From the NCBI GenBank assembly GCA_030848545.1, contig JAVDCA010000032.1:1-64000 (forward strand): a stretch of 64,000 nt of DNA, written 5' to 3'. This DNA comes from Astrobacterium formosum (GTDB lineage: Bacteria > Pseudomonadota > Alphaproteobacteria > Rhizobiales > Xanthobacteraceae). The position numbers were made by a program, and so were the translations under genes. The notes beneath the pieces are model-generated. The model was not told the origin of the DNA, did not search any database, and saw only the letters and a program-made list of their open reading frames with translations. Shown here in pieces: positions 1 through 8,056 of this stretch; positions within the stretch are counted from its first letter, which is position 1, and every line of letters starts with the position of its first letter.

Positions 1-26
1 CTCCCGCGCTCACAGGGATAGGCCCG

Positions 27-68
27 AACCCCCTCACCCTAACCCTCTCCCCAGCGGGGAGAGGGAAC
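27..68. repeat. Intergenic palindromic repeat, family A
   Basis: Copy of a C-rich/G-rich element (core CCCTCACCCTAACCCTCTCC followed by a GGGGAGAGGG arm) lying just past the 3' end of the SDR gene. Related copies occur at 961-1071, 13451-13562 and 63465-63583. Such elements are common between genes in Hyphomicrobiales. No gene is visible in 1-108. Confidence 0.7.
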
Positions 69-108
69 AGGCAGTGCACCGGGAAGCTGTTTCAGCCAGT
101 GGCGAACA

Positions 109-870
109 TCACTTCGGTGCCATCCTGAGCGCGGCGTCGAGGCGGATGACCTCGCCGTTGAGGTAGCGGTTGACGACGATGTGGGCGACCAGAGCGGCGT
201 ATTCCTCCGCGGCGCCGAGGCGGCGCGGGAACGGGATCGCGGCCGCGAGGCTTGCTTTCACGTCGTCGGACAGTGCCGCCACCATGGGGGTCATGAACAG
301 GCCCGGCGCAATGGTGACGACGCGGATGCCGTGCTGGGCGAGTTCGCGCGCGACCGGCAGCGTCAGCGCCGCGACGCCGCCCTTGGAGGCCGAATAGGCC
401 GCCTGGCCGATCTGGCCGTCGAAGGCGGCGACCGACGCCGTCGACACGATGACGCCGCGCTCGCCGTCGGCGAGCGGCTCGGCGGTGCCCATCTCTGCGG
501 CGGCGAGCCGCATCATGTTGAAGGTGCCGATGAGATTGACGCGCACGACCCGCTCGAATTCGGCGAGCGGCATCGGCCCGTCGCGGCCGACCACGCGCCG
601 GCCCGACGCGACGCCGGCACAGTTGACGAGCACGCGCAGGGGCCCGTGCGCGGCGCGAGCCTCTGCGAGCGCCGCCGTCATGGCGGCCTCGTCGGCGACG
701 TCGCCCGTGAGCGCCAAGCCGCCGATCCTGTTCGCGACCGCAGCCGCGGCCTCCCGGTTGACGTCGACCACCGCGACACGGGCGCCGTCCGCAGCCAGAC
801 GCATGGCGGTCGCAGCACCCAGGCCCGAGCCTCCGCCGGTGACGATGACGGCCTGACCGGCCATGTCCAT
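109..870 (-). CDS. SDR-family dehydrogenase, HSD10-like (3-hydroxyacyl-CoA dehydrogenase type)
   Basis: A 253-residue short-chain dehydrogenase/reductase. The N-terminal nucleotide-binding motif TGGGSGLG lies at about residues 10-17, NAG at about 85-87, and the catalytic Ser plus YSASKGG (Tyr and Lys) in the second half. The stretch around GVIVSTASVAAFDGQIGQAAY resembles the HSD10/type-2 3-hydroxyacyl-CoA dehydrogenase branch, so NAD-dependent oxidation of a hydroxyacyl-CoA is the best guess; the substrate cannot be read. The reading frame continues upstream, but a GGAGGAAACCC sequence right before the ATG at 870 fixes this start. It is separated from hyuA by about 400 bp of divergent, repeat-filled DNA, and a link with the purine cluster is not shown. 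Confidence 0.85.
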   Translation of the reverse strand: MDMAGQAVIVTGGGSGLGAATAMRLAADGARVAVVDVNREAAAAVANRIGGLALTGDVADEAAMTAALAEARAAHGPLRVLVNCAGVASGRRVVGRDGPMPLAEFERVVRVNLIGTFNMMRLAAAEMGTAEPLADGERGVIVSTASVAAFDGQIGQAAYSASKGGVAALTLPVARELAQHGIRVVTIAPGLFMTPMVAALSDDVKASLAAAIPFPRRLGAAEEYAALVAHIVVNRYLNGEVIRLDAALRMAPK

Positions 871-960
871 GGGTTTCCTCCGATATGTTTGTCGTTTGTC
901 GAAGCGTGTTAAGTCTTGATCTTCCAGTCTTGAATCCTCGTGAACCAGGTCGGGCGCCGC

Positions 961-1071
961 CTTCTCCCTCTCCCCGGAGGGGAGAGGGCCGGGGTGAGGG
1001 GGCTCCGGCGCGCGTGCGGATACGTTGGGAACCCCCTCTCCCCAACCCTCTCCCCGCCGGGGAGAGGGAGC
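961..1071. repeat. Paired family A intergenic repeats
   Basis: Two copies of the C-rich/G-rich element in opposite orientation (about 961-1003 and 1030-1071) between the divergent SDR and hyuA genes. Each copy can fold through its CTCTCCCC/GGGGAGAG arms. The rest of the 871-1270 gap shows no convincing gene. Confidence 0.65.
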
Positions 1072-1270
1072 GCGCCGAGGAATTGGCTGATGTTTCCTTC
1101 CATCGTAATCGTGCTCTAGCGTCAGCGAGAATGGTTTCGCAAGCCGCCTTTTGGACGTCGGCCTCCATGGGACCGGCGTTGCTCCGGGAGAATACGGATT
1201 AGCAAGCGGCCGCAAATGGATGTCCAGTCGGGGGACGATCCATGCGGCCTTCGCCGGCGGAGAGACGACA

Positions 1271-2674
1271 ATGACGAGCACGGTCCTGCGCGGTGGCACA
1301 TTGGTGAGCGACCAGGGCCGGCAGCGCGCCGACCTCCTGTGCACGGACGGGCGCATCGCCGCGGTCGGGCCGTCGCTCGACGTCCCGGCTGGCACCGAGG
1401 TGATCGACGTCGGCGGCTGCTTCGTGATGCCCGGCGGCATCGACCCGCACACCCACATGCAGCTCGAGATGATGGGCACGGTGGTGGCCGACACGTTCTT
1501 GACCGGCACCGCGGCGGCCGCGGCCGGCGGCACCACCACCATCCTCGACTTCGTCGGCCCGGAGGCGGGCCAGTCGCCGCTCGATGCGCTTGATGTGTGG
1601 CGCGCGCGGGCGGCGCCGTCGGTCATCGACTACGGCTTCCACATGACAGTGTCGTGGTGGTCGCCGGCCTTCTCGGACGCCATGGCGAGCCTGGTCGCCG
1701 AGCACGGCGTCACCAGCTTCAAGTTCTTCCTCGCCTACAAGGGCCGGCTGATGCTGCCCGACGCCGACCTGATCGCGGGCTTTCGCCGCTGCCGCGACCT
1801 CGGCGCCCTCGTCCAGGTGCATGCCGAGAACGGCGAACTCATCGCCTACCTGCAGGACGAGCTCCGCGCCGAAGGCATCACCGGGCCTGCGGCCCATCCG
1901 CGTTCGCGCCCGCCGCTCTTGGAAGGCGAGGCGACGCTGCGCGCCATCGCCATGGCCGAGACCGTGGGGGCCGCGATCTATGTGGTGCACGTGTCGGCCG
2001 CCGAGGCCGCGCAGGCGGTGCGCGATGCCCGTGCCCGCGGCTCACGAGTGGTCGGCGAGACCCTGCCGGGATTTTTAGCCATCGACGATTCGGTCTACGC
2101 GTCACCGGATTTCGATTTCGCCGCCGGCCACGTGATGAGCCCGCCCTATCGGCCCAAGGGCCACCCGGAGGCGATCTGGAGGGCCATCGACGACGATACG
2201 CTCTCGACCACCGGCACCGATCACTGCTGCTTCACCAGGGCGCAGAAGCGCCTCGGTGTCGACGACTACACCAAGATCCCCAATGGTTGCGGTGGCGTCG
2301 AGGATCGCCTCGCCGTGCTCTGGCATCTCGGCGTCAACTCGGGGCGGCTGACACCGGAGCGTTTCGTGGCGCTCACCTCCACCAACGCCGCCAAGGCCTT
2401 CAACCTCCACCCGCGCAAGGGTTCGCTCGCGATCGGCGCCGATGCCGATATCGTCGTGCTCGATCCGGACAAGACCAGGACGTTGTCGGCGAAGACACAG
2501 CGCCAGAACACGGACTTTTCGGTGTGGGAGGGAATGGAGGTCAAGGGTGTGGTGGTGCACACGCTCTCCCGCGGCCGTCACGTCTACGCCGACGGCGACC
2601 TGCGCGCCGAAGCGGGCTGGGGGCGCTATGTGCCGCGCAAGCCCTTCGGGCCGGTGTACGAGGGGAGGATCTAA
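1271..2674 (+). CDS. hyuA: Dihydropyrimidinase/hydantoinase-like amidohydrolase (HyuA type)
   Basis: A 467-residue member of the cyclic amidohydrolase family, which opens dihydropyrimidine, hydantoin or related rings between two metal ions in the cytoplasm. Visible metal-site residues are H60 and H62 (GGIDPHTH), the likely carboxylated lysine K151 (TSFKFFLAYKG), H184 (VHAEN), H240 (VVHVS) and D317 (GTDHCCF). The ATG at 1271 follows GGAGAGACGACA; an upstream in-frame extension has no conserved content. It converges with carbamate kinase and carries the gene content of the E. coli hyuA/yge purine cluster, so the ring opened here is probably a purine-derived intermediate rather than dihydrouracil. 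That role is inferred from context. The segment GETLPGFL replaces the usual GETCPQYL of classical dihydropyrimidinases. Confidence 0.88.
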   Translation: MTSTVLRGGTLVSDQGRQRADLLCTDGRIAAVGPSLDVPAGTEVIDVGGCFVMPGGIDPHTHMQLEMMGTVVADTFLTGTAAAAAGGTTTILDFVGPEAGQSPLDALDVWRARAAPSVIDYGFHMTVSWWSPAFSDAMASLVAEHGVTSFKFFLAYKGRLMLPDADLIAGFRRCRDLGALVQVHAENGELIAYLQDELRAEGITGPAAHPRSRPPLLEGEATLRAIAMAETVGAAIYVVHVSAAEAAQAVRDARARGSRVVGETLPGFLAIDDSVYASPDFDFAAGHVMSPPYRPKGHPEAIWRAIDDDTLSTTGTDHCCFTRAQKRLGVDDYTKIPNGCGGVEDRLAVLWHLGVNSGRLTPERFVALTSTNAAKAFNLHPRKGSLAIGADADIVVLDPDKTRTLSAKTQRQNTDFSVWEGMEVKGVVVHTLSRGRHVYADGDLRAEAGWGRYVPRKPFGPVYEGRI

Positions 2675-2706
2675 GGCCAGCGCGTCAATGAAGAGGCCCG
2701 ATCCGC

Positions 2707-2806
2707 CCTCGTCCTGAGGAGCGGCCCGCTTGGGCCGCGTCTCGAAGGGCGGGGGCGGCCCCATCCTTCGAGACGGGCTCCAAGAGGAGCCCTCCTCAGG
2801 ATGAGG
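2707..2806. repeat. Intergenic palindromic repeat, family D
   Basis: Element with the pattern GTCCTGAGGAGC...CTCGAAGG...CCTTCGAGAC...GCTCCTCAGGATGAG, lying between the convergent hyuA and carbamate kinase genes. Related copies are at about 17312-17443 and 63687-63783. It can form an extended hairpin and may act as the transcription end for both genes. Confidence 0.65.
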
Positions 2807-2862
2807 CCGGGAGAGGTTGTTCGATGTCGCTTCGCTCGCAGATGACGAGCTCTCGCGATTCC

Positions 2863-3807
2863 TCACCTTACGAACCGCGTCCCGCCGTGGCCTTCGAGTG
2901 CGGCTTCGAGGTGTTCGGGATCGGCGATGATGGCGTCGCGGCCGCCGCCTTCCAGGAACTGGATGACGGCCTCGATCTTCGGCTGCATGCTGCCGGACTT
3001 GAAATGCCCGTCGGCCAAGTAGCGTTTTGCTTCCTCGATCGTCAGGACGTCGACCGGTCTCTGGTCCGGCCGGCCGTAGTCGAGCAGCACCTTTTCCACA
3101 TTCGTGGTGATGATGAGGGTCTCGGCGCCGAGCTGGCGCGCCAGCAGGCTCGAGGCGAGGTCCTTGTCGACCACGGCGGACGCCCCGCTGATGTCGCCGT
3201 GCTCGTCCTCCACCACCGCGATGCCGCCGCCGCCGGCGGCGATGACGACGAAGCCGGCGTCGAGGAGCGCGCGCACTGCCTCGAGACCGAGGATTGCCTT
3301 GGGGACCGGCGAGGCGACGACGCGCCGCCAGCCGCGGCCGGCATCCTCGACCACGTCCCAGCCATTGTCGCGGCGGCGCTCCTCGGCCTTCTCCCGCGTC
3401 AGGAACGAGCCGATCGGCTTGGTGGGATTGCGGAAGGCGGGATCGTCGCGGTCGACCAGGACCAGCGTCACCACGGCGGCGGGCTCGCGGGCGAGGGCTT
3501 GCCGCCTGATCTCGTTGCGCAGCGCCCGTTCGAGCTGGTAGCCGAGCGCCCCCTGGGTGTCGGCGACGCAGGAATCGAGCGGCACCTGGTGCAGCGCCGC
3601 GGCGGCGATTTCCGAGCGCAGCAGGATGAAGCCCACCTGCGGACCGTTGCCGTGGGTGATGACGAGGCGCACCTCCGGGTCGCGCAGGAGCGGCAGCAGA
3701 TGCTGGCACGCCCGCTCGGCGGCGGCGTACTGGTCCGGCACCGACTGATGGGTGGCGTCGGCGATGAACGTATTGCCACCCAACGCTACGACGACCGTCT
3801 TCGGCAT
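2863..3807 (-). CDS. arcC: Carbamate kinase
   Basis: A 314-residue amino-acid-kinase-fold enzyme that makes ATP and carbamate (then NH3 and CO2) from carbamoyl phosphate and ADP. Family motifs are ALGGN near residue 8, ITHGNGPQVG near 49, AAGGGGI, the DKDLAS stretch and GSMQPK near the C-terminus; the length is normal. A GGAGGCCACC sequence precedes the ATG at 3807. It lies about 150 bp downstream of ygeW on the same strand, the same pairing as yqeA with ygeW in E. coli. The simple reading is that YgeW releases carbamoyl phosphate and this kinase captures its energy. The protein family is certain; the pathway role is inferred from neighbours. Confidence 0.95.
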   Translation of the reverse strand: MPKTVVVALGGNTFIADATHQSVPDQYAAAERACQHLLPLLRDPEVRLVITHGNGPQVGFILLRSEIAAAALHQVPLDSCVADTQGALGYQLERALRNEIRRQALAREPAAVVTLVLVDRDDPAFRNPTKPIGSFLTREKAEERRRDNGWDVVEDAGRGWRRVVASPVPKAILGLEAVRALLDAGFVVIAAGGGGIAVVEDEHGDISGASAVVDKDLASSLLARQLGAETLIITTNVEKVLLDYGRPDQRPVDVLTIEEAKRYLADGHFKSGSMQPKIEAVIQFLEGGGRDAIIADPEHLEAALEGHGGTRFVR

Positions 3808-3860
3808 GGTGGCCTCCGGAAGGGAGACGAGGGGCCTGAGGCGTTCAGTCTCTGTGGCCC

Positions 3861-3944
3861 GTCATTGCGAGGAGCGAAGCGACGAAGCAATCCAGCTCTC
3901 TACCGTGGGCTCTGGATTGCTTCGCCTCCGGCTCGCAATGACGG
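3861..3944. repeat. Intergenic palindromic repeat, family B
   Basis: An outer pair GTCATTGCGAGGAGCGAAGC / GCTCGCAATGAC encloses an inner pair GAAGCAATCCAG / CTGGATTGCTTC. It lies between ygeW and arcC. Other copies are at 5178-5262 and 25149-25233. Confidence 0.75.
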
Positions 3945-3953
3945 CGGCTCTGC

Positions 3954-5141
3954 TCAGATGCTCAGAGCCTTGGCGCGGCGCGCGACCTCGGCGAGCTTTT
4001 CGCCCGGGTTCTTCAGGCGCGTCAGGAACATGAGCGCCGAGATGACGAACGGCTTGTAGCTCGCCTCGTTGTAGGTCGGGATGCGGTACTGCTCGAACAC
4101 TTCCGCCGAGACCTCGCCGGCCTTGCACGAGACGTCGGTGATGTCGGCCGGCAGGCAGTGCATGTAGAGGGCCTTGCCGTCGCGCGTCAGGTTCATCTTG
4201 GCGCGATCGCATTCCCAGTTCATGAACTTGGCGTTGTTGGCGAGGCACTCCTTCTCCAGCGCCTTGAGGCCGTCCCGGTCCTGGTTCTTCAGGAGCTCGG
4301 TGCGACGCTCCATGACGTGGTAGGGCGCCCACGACTTGGGATAGACCACGTCGGCGCCCGCGAAGGCGTCTTCCATGCTGTTGACGAGCTCGAACGAGCC
4401 GCCGCTTTCGGCCGCGTTCTTGCGCGCGACGTCGATCACGTCCGGGATCAACCCATAGCCTTGCGGATAGGCGAGGCTGACATCCATGCCGAAACGGGTC
4501 ATCAGCCCGATGACGCCCTGCGGCACCGACAACGGCTTGCCGTAGCTCGGCGAGTAGGCCCAGCTCATGGCGATCTTCTTGCCCTTGAGCTTGTCGAGGC
4601 CGCCGAAATGCTTGTTGAGCCAGGCGAGGTCGGCCATTGCCTGGGTCGGATGGTCGATGTCGCACTGCAGGTTGATGATCGACGGGCGCCGGTGCAGCAC
4701 GCCTTCACGCGTGCCCTCGGTGAGCGCGTCACCCACTTCGCGCATGTATTTATTGCCCTCGCCCAGATACATGTCGTCGCGGATGCCGATCGCCTCGGCC
4801 ATGAACGAGATCATGTTGGCGGTCTCGCGCACGGTCTCGCCGTGGGCGATCTGGCTCTTCTCCTCGTCGAGCTCGGAGAGCGTGAAGCCGAGCGCGCTCG
4901 CGGCCGCCGCGAAGGAGAAGCGCGTGCGGGTGGAGTTGTCGCGGAAGATCGAGATGGCGAGGCCCGACTCGAACGCCCGATAGGACGTGCCGCCCTGGTG
5001 CAGGAGCTTGAGGGTCTCGGCCAGGGTGAGGACGGCTTTGATCTCGTCGAGCGAATGCTCCCAGGTCAACAGGAAGTCCTTCTGGAAGAGGTCGGTCTTC
5101 AAGGACTGGAAATCGGCGATCAGCTTGTCGGCGGAGGACAT
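3954..5141 (-). CDS. ygeW: Knotted carbamoyltransferase YgeW
   Basis: A 395-residue protein, almost the same length as E. coli YgeW. The carbamoyl-phosphate-binding STRTR lies at residues 70-74, the DIDHPTQ motif at about 161-167 and HCLP at 328-331. These are the signature sites of aspartate/ornithine carbamoyltransferases, with the longer, lysine-rich pattern of the YgeW branch. In the purine cluster context it is thought to run in the phosphorolytic direction on a ureido compound (such as 2,3-diureidopropionate), giving carbamoyl phosphate for the neighbouring carbamate kinase. The start at 5141 follows AGGAGCCCCG; the frame opens 14 codons further upstream but that part overlaps a repeat. 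Family assignment is firm; substrate is from the literature on relatives. Confidence 0.93.
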   Translation of the reverse strand: MSSADKLIADFQSLKTDLFQKDFLLTWEHSLDEIKAVLTLAETLKLLHQGGTSYRAFESGLAISIFRDNSTRTRFSFAAAASALGFTLSELDEEKSQIAHGETVRETANMISFMAEAIGIRDDMYLGEGNKYMREVGDALTEGTREGVLHRRPSIINLQCDIDHPTQAMADLAWLNKHFGGLDKLKGKKIAMSWAYSPSYGKPLSVPQGVIGLMTRFGMDVSLAYPQGYGLIPDVIDVARKNAAESGGSFELVNSMEDAFAGADVVYPKSWAPYHVMERRTELLKNQDRDGLKALEKECLANNAKFMNWECDRAKMNLTRDGKALYMHCLPADITDVSCKAGEVSAEVFEQYRIPTYNEASYKPFVISALMFLTRLKNPGEKLAEVARRAKALSI

Positions 5142-5177
5142 CGGGGCTCCTGGAAATGGACGGGTGACGAGGAAAGT

Positions 5178-5262
5178 CGTCATTGCGAGGAGCGAAGCGA
5201 CGAAGCAATCCAGGAGGCAGGAAGAAAGGACAGGATTGCTTCGCTTTCGCTCGCAATGACGG
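5178..5262. repeat. Intergenic palindromic repeat, family B
   Basis: Second family B copy (GTCATTGCGAGGAGCGAAGC ... GCTCGCAATGAC), between ygeY and ygeW. Its position inside an apparent operon suggests it would be transcribed and fold as RNA. Confidence 0.75.
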
Positions 5263-5264
5263 TG

Positions 5265-6806
5265 TTAGGAGTTGCCGGCGAACACGCTGGGGAAGCGGGC
5301 CAGGAACGCGATGGCGTGCCTGACTTCGCGGATGTCGACGCATTCGGCGATCTTGTGGGTGTTCTGCTCGATGCCGGGCGCGAAGCCGAACATGGCCGGG
5401 TGCTTGTAGGCGCCGGACACGACCCACTTCTTGTCGGCGCTCACCGGGATCGAGGTGTCGTCCTTGGGCACCGGATAGCCGACGCCGTCGGTGGAGAAGA
5501 TCCAGCGGTCGACGCGCGGCTCCTTGGGGATGAAGCCGCCGGTGCCGCTCTTGCCGTTCACATGCGGGCTGACGACGCCCTTGTAGGCGGTGACCGCCGC
5601 CTGGATGGCGGGATGATCCTCGGGCGTCACCCAGCCGAGATAGATCTGCGGGTTGTTGAGGACGTAGCCCTTCCAGCTCGCCTCGGTGTAGGTCGGGATC
5701 GAGACCTCGACGGTGAGGCCGGCGGCGCGCGCCTTGGCGACCGAGGAGAGCTTCTCGACATCGGCGACCGACTGCTCGGGCGTCTCGCCGATGGTGAGGC
5801 GGCGGTCGAAGCGGAACACGAAGCGGGCCGGCACGGCGCAGTCGCTCGGCGAATCGAGCGTCGCCCAGGAGGCGGTGCGGGTGCCGTGGCCCAGGAAGGC
5901 ATCGTCGAGGAAGCCGTCGCGCTGCTCGTATTTCTCGGCCGCCTCCTTGAGGATGGCGGCGCCGTATTCGAGCGGGTTGAGGCCCATCCACGGCATCGAG
6001 CCGTGCGAAGAGCGGCCCGTCACCGTCACCTCGATCTGCATGCGGCCGCGCTGGCCGCGATGGATGCCGAGCGCGCCCTTCTTGGCGTCGCCGGTCGAGT
6101 CGGTCAGGATGACGACGTCCGGAATGAGCTCCGGCTTGGCGCCCGGCAGCACCTCGCGCTTGACGAACATGGGCCCGGCGCCGTCATTGTCCTCCTCGCA
6201 CACGGTCGCGTAGGAGCGCACGATCACGCCTTTGAGGGCGCCTTCGCCGGTGAGCTCGATGAGGATCTTCGAGGCGACGATCTGGGCGATGACGCCGCCC
6301 AATTGGTCGGCCGAGCCGCGCCCGAACAGGAGATGCTCCCATTCGCTCTCGGGCGGTACCCAGCCGAGTTCGGCGTCGAGCATCGCCTTGTTGATCTTCT
6401 TGGCGTCGATCAGTCCGTCATAGGGATCGAGGCCGCCATTGGACTTCTCTTTCCACACCGGGCGCAGCGCCTTCACGGTGTCGGTGTGGCCGTCGAGATA
6501 GATCACCTTCTTCTTCTCGGGGGCGATGCCGTCATTGGGATCGGTCACGACCCACACCAGATTGCCGAAGGCGTCGAAGCCGACGTCATCGGCGTTCCTC
6601 ACCGCCTTGATGTCGATGATGCGCTTGCGCAGGTAATCGAGCCGGTGGAATTCGTGGTTGGAGAGGCCGCATTGCGGGTCGCCGCCCTGGTCCGCCGGGC
6701 GGTCCACATAGTCGGCCGGGATGCGGATCGCTTCCTTGAGAATCTCGACGGCCAGGGAATGGTATTTGGCGGCGAGTTCGGCGACGCGCGCGTCGAGATT
6801 GGACAT
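5265..6806 (-). CDS. ygeY: YgeY-family M20 metallohydrolase
   Basis: A 513-residue member of the M20/ArgE/DapE family. Metal-site residues visible are H107 and D109 (DGHTDT), D167 (GRGSADQLGG), and the E204/E205 pair (CEEDNDG); an SHGSMPW segment marks the lid/dimer region. It is roughly 110 residues longer than E. coli YgeY, with extra residues in the N-terminal half and in the lid. YgeY-type enzymes are annotated under selenium metabolism, but recent cluster studies place them in purine breakdown, removing a carbamoyl/ureido group from a diaminopropionate derivative. The start at 6806 follows CGGAGAATTGC. It is the first gene of the minus-strand ygeY-ygeW-arcC set, divergent from the RpiR regulator. 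Confidence 0.9.
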   Translation of the reverse strand: MSNLDARVAELAAKYHSLAVEILKEAIRIPADYVDRPADQGGDPQCGLSNHEFHRLDYLRKRIIDIKAVRNADDVGFDAFGNLVWVVTDPNDGIAPEKKKVIYLDGHTDTVKALRPVWKEKSNGGLDPYDGLIDAKKINKAMLDAELGWVPPESEWEHLLFGRGSADQLGGVIAQIVASKILIELTGEGALKGVIVRSYATVCEEDNDGAGPMFVKREVLPGAKPELIPDVVILTDSTGDAKKGALGIHRGQRGRMQIEVTVTGRSSHGSMPWMGLNPLEYGAAILKEAAEKYEQRDGFLDDAFLGHGTRTASWATLDSPSDCAVPARFVFRFDRRLTIGETPEQSVADVEKLSSVAKARAAGLTVEVSIPTYTEASWKGYVLNNPQIYLGWVTPEDHPAIQAAVTAYKGVVSPHVNGKSGTGGFIPKEPRVDRWIFSTDGVGYPVPKDDTSIPVSADKKWVVSGAYKHPAMFGFAPGIEQNTHKIAECVDIREVRHAIAFLARFPSVFAGNS

Positions 6807-6863
6807 GCAATTCTCCGATTGATGGGGTTGTTCTTGGGCGCCGCAGGATCGTGCACGACATCG

Positions 6864-6875
6864 GCGTACGTACGC
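6864..6875. promoter_or_regulatory. Perfect 12-bp palindrome upstream of ygeY
   Basis: GCGTACGTACGC, about 60 bp upstream of the ygeY start. A perfect palindrome in the likely promoter/leader of the minus-strand set; possibly a protein-binding site, but it shares no sequence with the RpiR-type operator at 7141 and the role is unknown. Confidence 0.3.
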
Positions 6876-6889
6876 GTCGCAACTCCTTC

Positions 6890-7038
6890 GTCATTCCCGA
6901 AGCCGCGAAGCGGCTGTCCGGAATCCATAACCCCTGTCGAAAAGAGACGGACACTCAGGGGTTACGGATTCCGGGCTCCTCGCCATAGCGCGTCGAAGAC
7001 GCGCGTGAACGCGCTAACGGCTCGGCCCCGGAATGACG
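6890..7038. repeat. Intergenic palindromic repeat, family C
   Basis: A long element starting GTCATTCCCGAAGCCGCGAA and ending CGGCCCCGGAATGACGGA, with internal copies of GGAATCC/GGATTCC, in the ygeY-rpiR divergent region. A relative sits at 32527-32656. It separates the ygeY 5' end from the rpiR operators. Confidence 0.65.
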
Positions 7039-7110
7039 GAGAAACAGTTTTTCAGCGGCCGGCTAACGGTGCACCACGAAAGCCCGAGCCGGTGCTGCGG
7101 TCAATCAGGT

Positions 7111-7158
7111 ATGAAACGTAGATTTCCTTATTGTGCACCCATGAAACGCGTGTTTCAT
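7111..7158. promoter_or_regulatory. Tandem RpiR-type operator sites at the rpiR start
   Basis: The sequence ATGAAACGCGTGTTTCAT at 7141-7158 is an inverted repeat with perfect 7-bp arms (ATGAAAC/GTTTCAT). A weaker copy, ATGAAACGTAGATTTCCT, begins exactly 30 bp upstream at 7111, so the sites are in phase on the helix. GAAA...TTTC palindromes are typical for RpiR/MurR-family regulators. The main site overlaps the ATG of the regulator gene (7157), which suggests autoregulation and shared control of the diverging purine genes. Confidence 0.6.
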
Positions 7159-8002
7159 GGCCGCCATGGACCCGCTGGTTCATCGCATCCGCACCACCTA
7201 TGACGGGCTGCCGCTGGGCGAGCGGAAGCTCGCGGAAGTCATTCTGGAGATGGGCGGCGACTTCGCCGCCTATTCGGCGACCGAACTCGCGGCCCGTGCC
7301 GGCATCTCCAAGGCGACGGCTGCCCGGCTGGTGCGCCGGCTCGGATATGCCGACTTCCACGACATGCGCCATCAGGCGCGCGCCAATCACCACAACGGCT
7401 CGCCGCTCGCCGAACTCACCACCACGCCGGCGCCCGGAGAGACGCTGACGCAGCATCTCGCCCACGACGTCGCCAGCCTGACGCGCACCATCGAGACGTT
7501 TCCCGCCGAGCATGTGCAGGCGGCCGTCAATCTGCTGGCGAAGGCGCCGCGCCTGACCGTGATCGGCTTTCGCAACTCCTATCCGCTCGCTTTCTATGCC
7601 CGCGACCTCCTGGTGCAGGTCAGGTCGCAGGTGCGCCTCCTGCCGCTGCCGGGCCAGACCATCTCGGAGGAATTCTCCCAGCTCGGTCCCGACGAGGCGG
7701 TGCTGGCGATCGGCTTTCGCCGCCGGCCGCCGACGCTCTCGCGTATCCTGCGCATCGCCCGCCAGGCGGGTGCCCCGGTGGTGCTGGTCGGCGACACGTC
7801 TCTCGGCGATACCGCGAAGTCGGCATCGGTGGTGTTCCGCTGCCTCAGCCGCGGCTCGCGGCTGTTCGACTCCTATGTCGCACCCATGAGCCTCTTGAAC
7901 TATCTGTGTTCGGGCATCGCGCTCGCCCTCGGCGCCGGCGCCCAGGAACGCCTGCGCCGCATCGAAACGCTGCACGACGCCCTCGGCGACCTCGAAGCCT
8001 GA
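7157..8002 (+). CDS. RpiR/MurR-family transcriptional regulator (HTH + SIS)
   Basis: A 281-residue regulator. Residues about 1-77 form the RpiR-type helix-turn-helix (YSATELAARAGISKATAARLVRRLGY), and about 125-255 a sugar-isomerase (SIS) domain, which binds a small, often phosphorylated, ligand. The gene sits between the two diverging halves of the purine cluster and is followed 54 bp later by the xdhD-like gene, so it is the probable local regulator. Only ATG 7157 or ATG 7166 can be starts, because a TGA lies in frame just upstream; no clear Shine-Dalgarno is seen and the operator palindrome overlaps the first codon. Ligand unknown; a purine breakdown intermediate is a guess. Confidence 0.88.
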   Translation: MAAMDPLVHRIRTTYDGLPLGERKLAEVILEMGGDFAAYSATELAARAGISKATAARLVRRLGYADFHDMRHQARANHHNGSPLAELTTTPAPGETLTQHLAHDVASLTRTIETFPAEHVQAAVNLLAKAPRLTVIGFRNSYPLAFYARDLLVQVRSQVRLLPLPGQTISEEFSQLGPDEAVLAIGFRRRPPTLSRILRIARQAGAPVVLVGDTSLGDTAKSASVVFRCLSRGSRLFDSYVAPMSLLNYLCSGIALALGAGAQERLRRIETLHDALGDLEA

Positions 8003-8056
8003 CACTCGAAGCAAGACCCTCTAAGCCTGACTTGGGACTCCACTCGGGACTGCGCG

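Noticed and set aside
4158-7121. 987-residue plus-strand open frame across ygeW and ygeY
   Set aside because: Shadow of two well-supported minus-strand genes; no recognisable domain and it runs through intergenic repeats.
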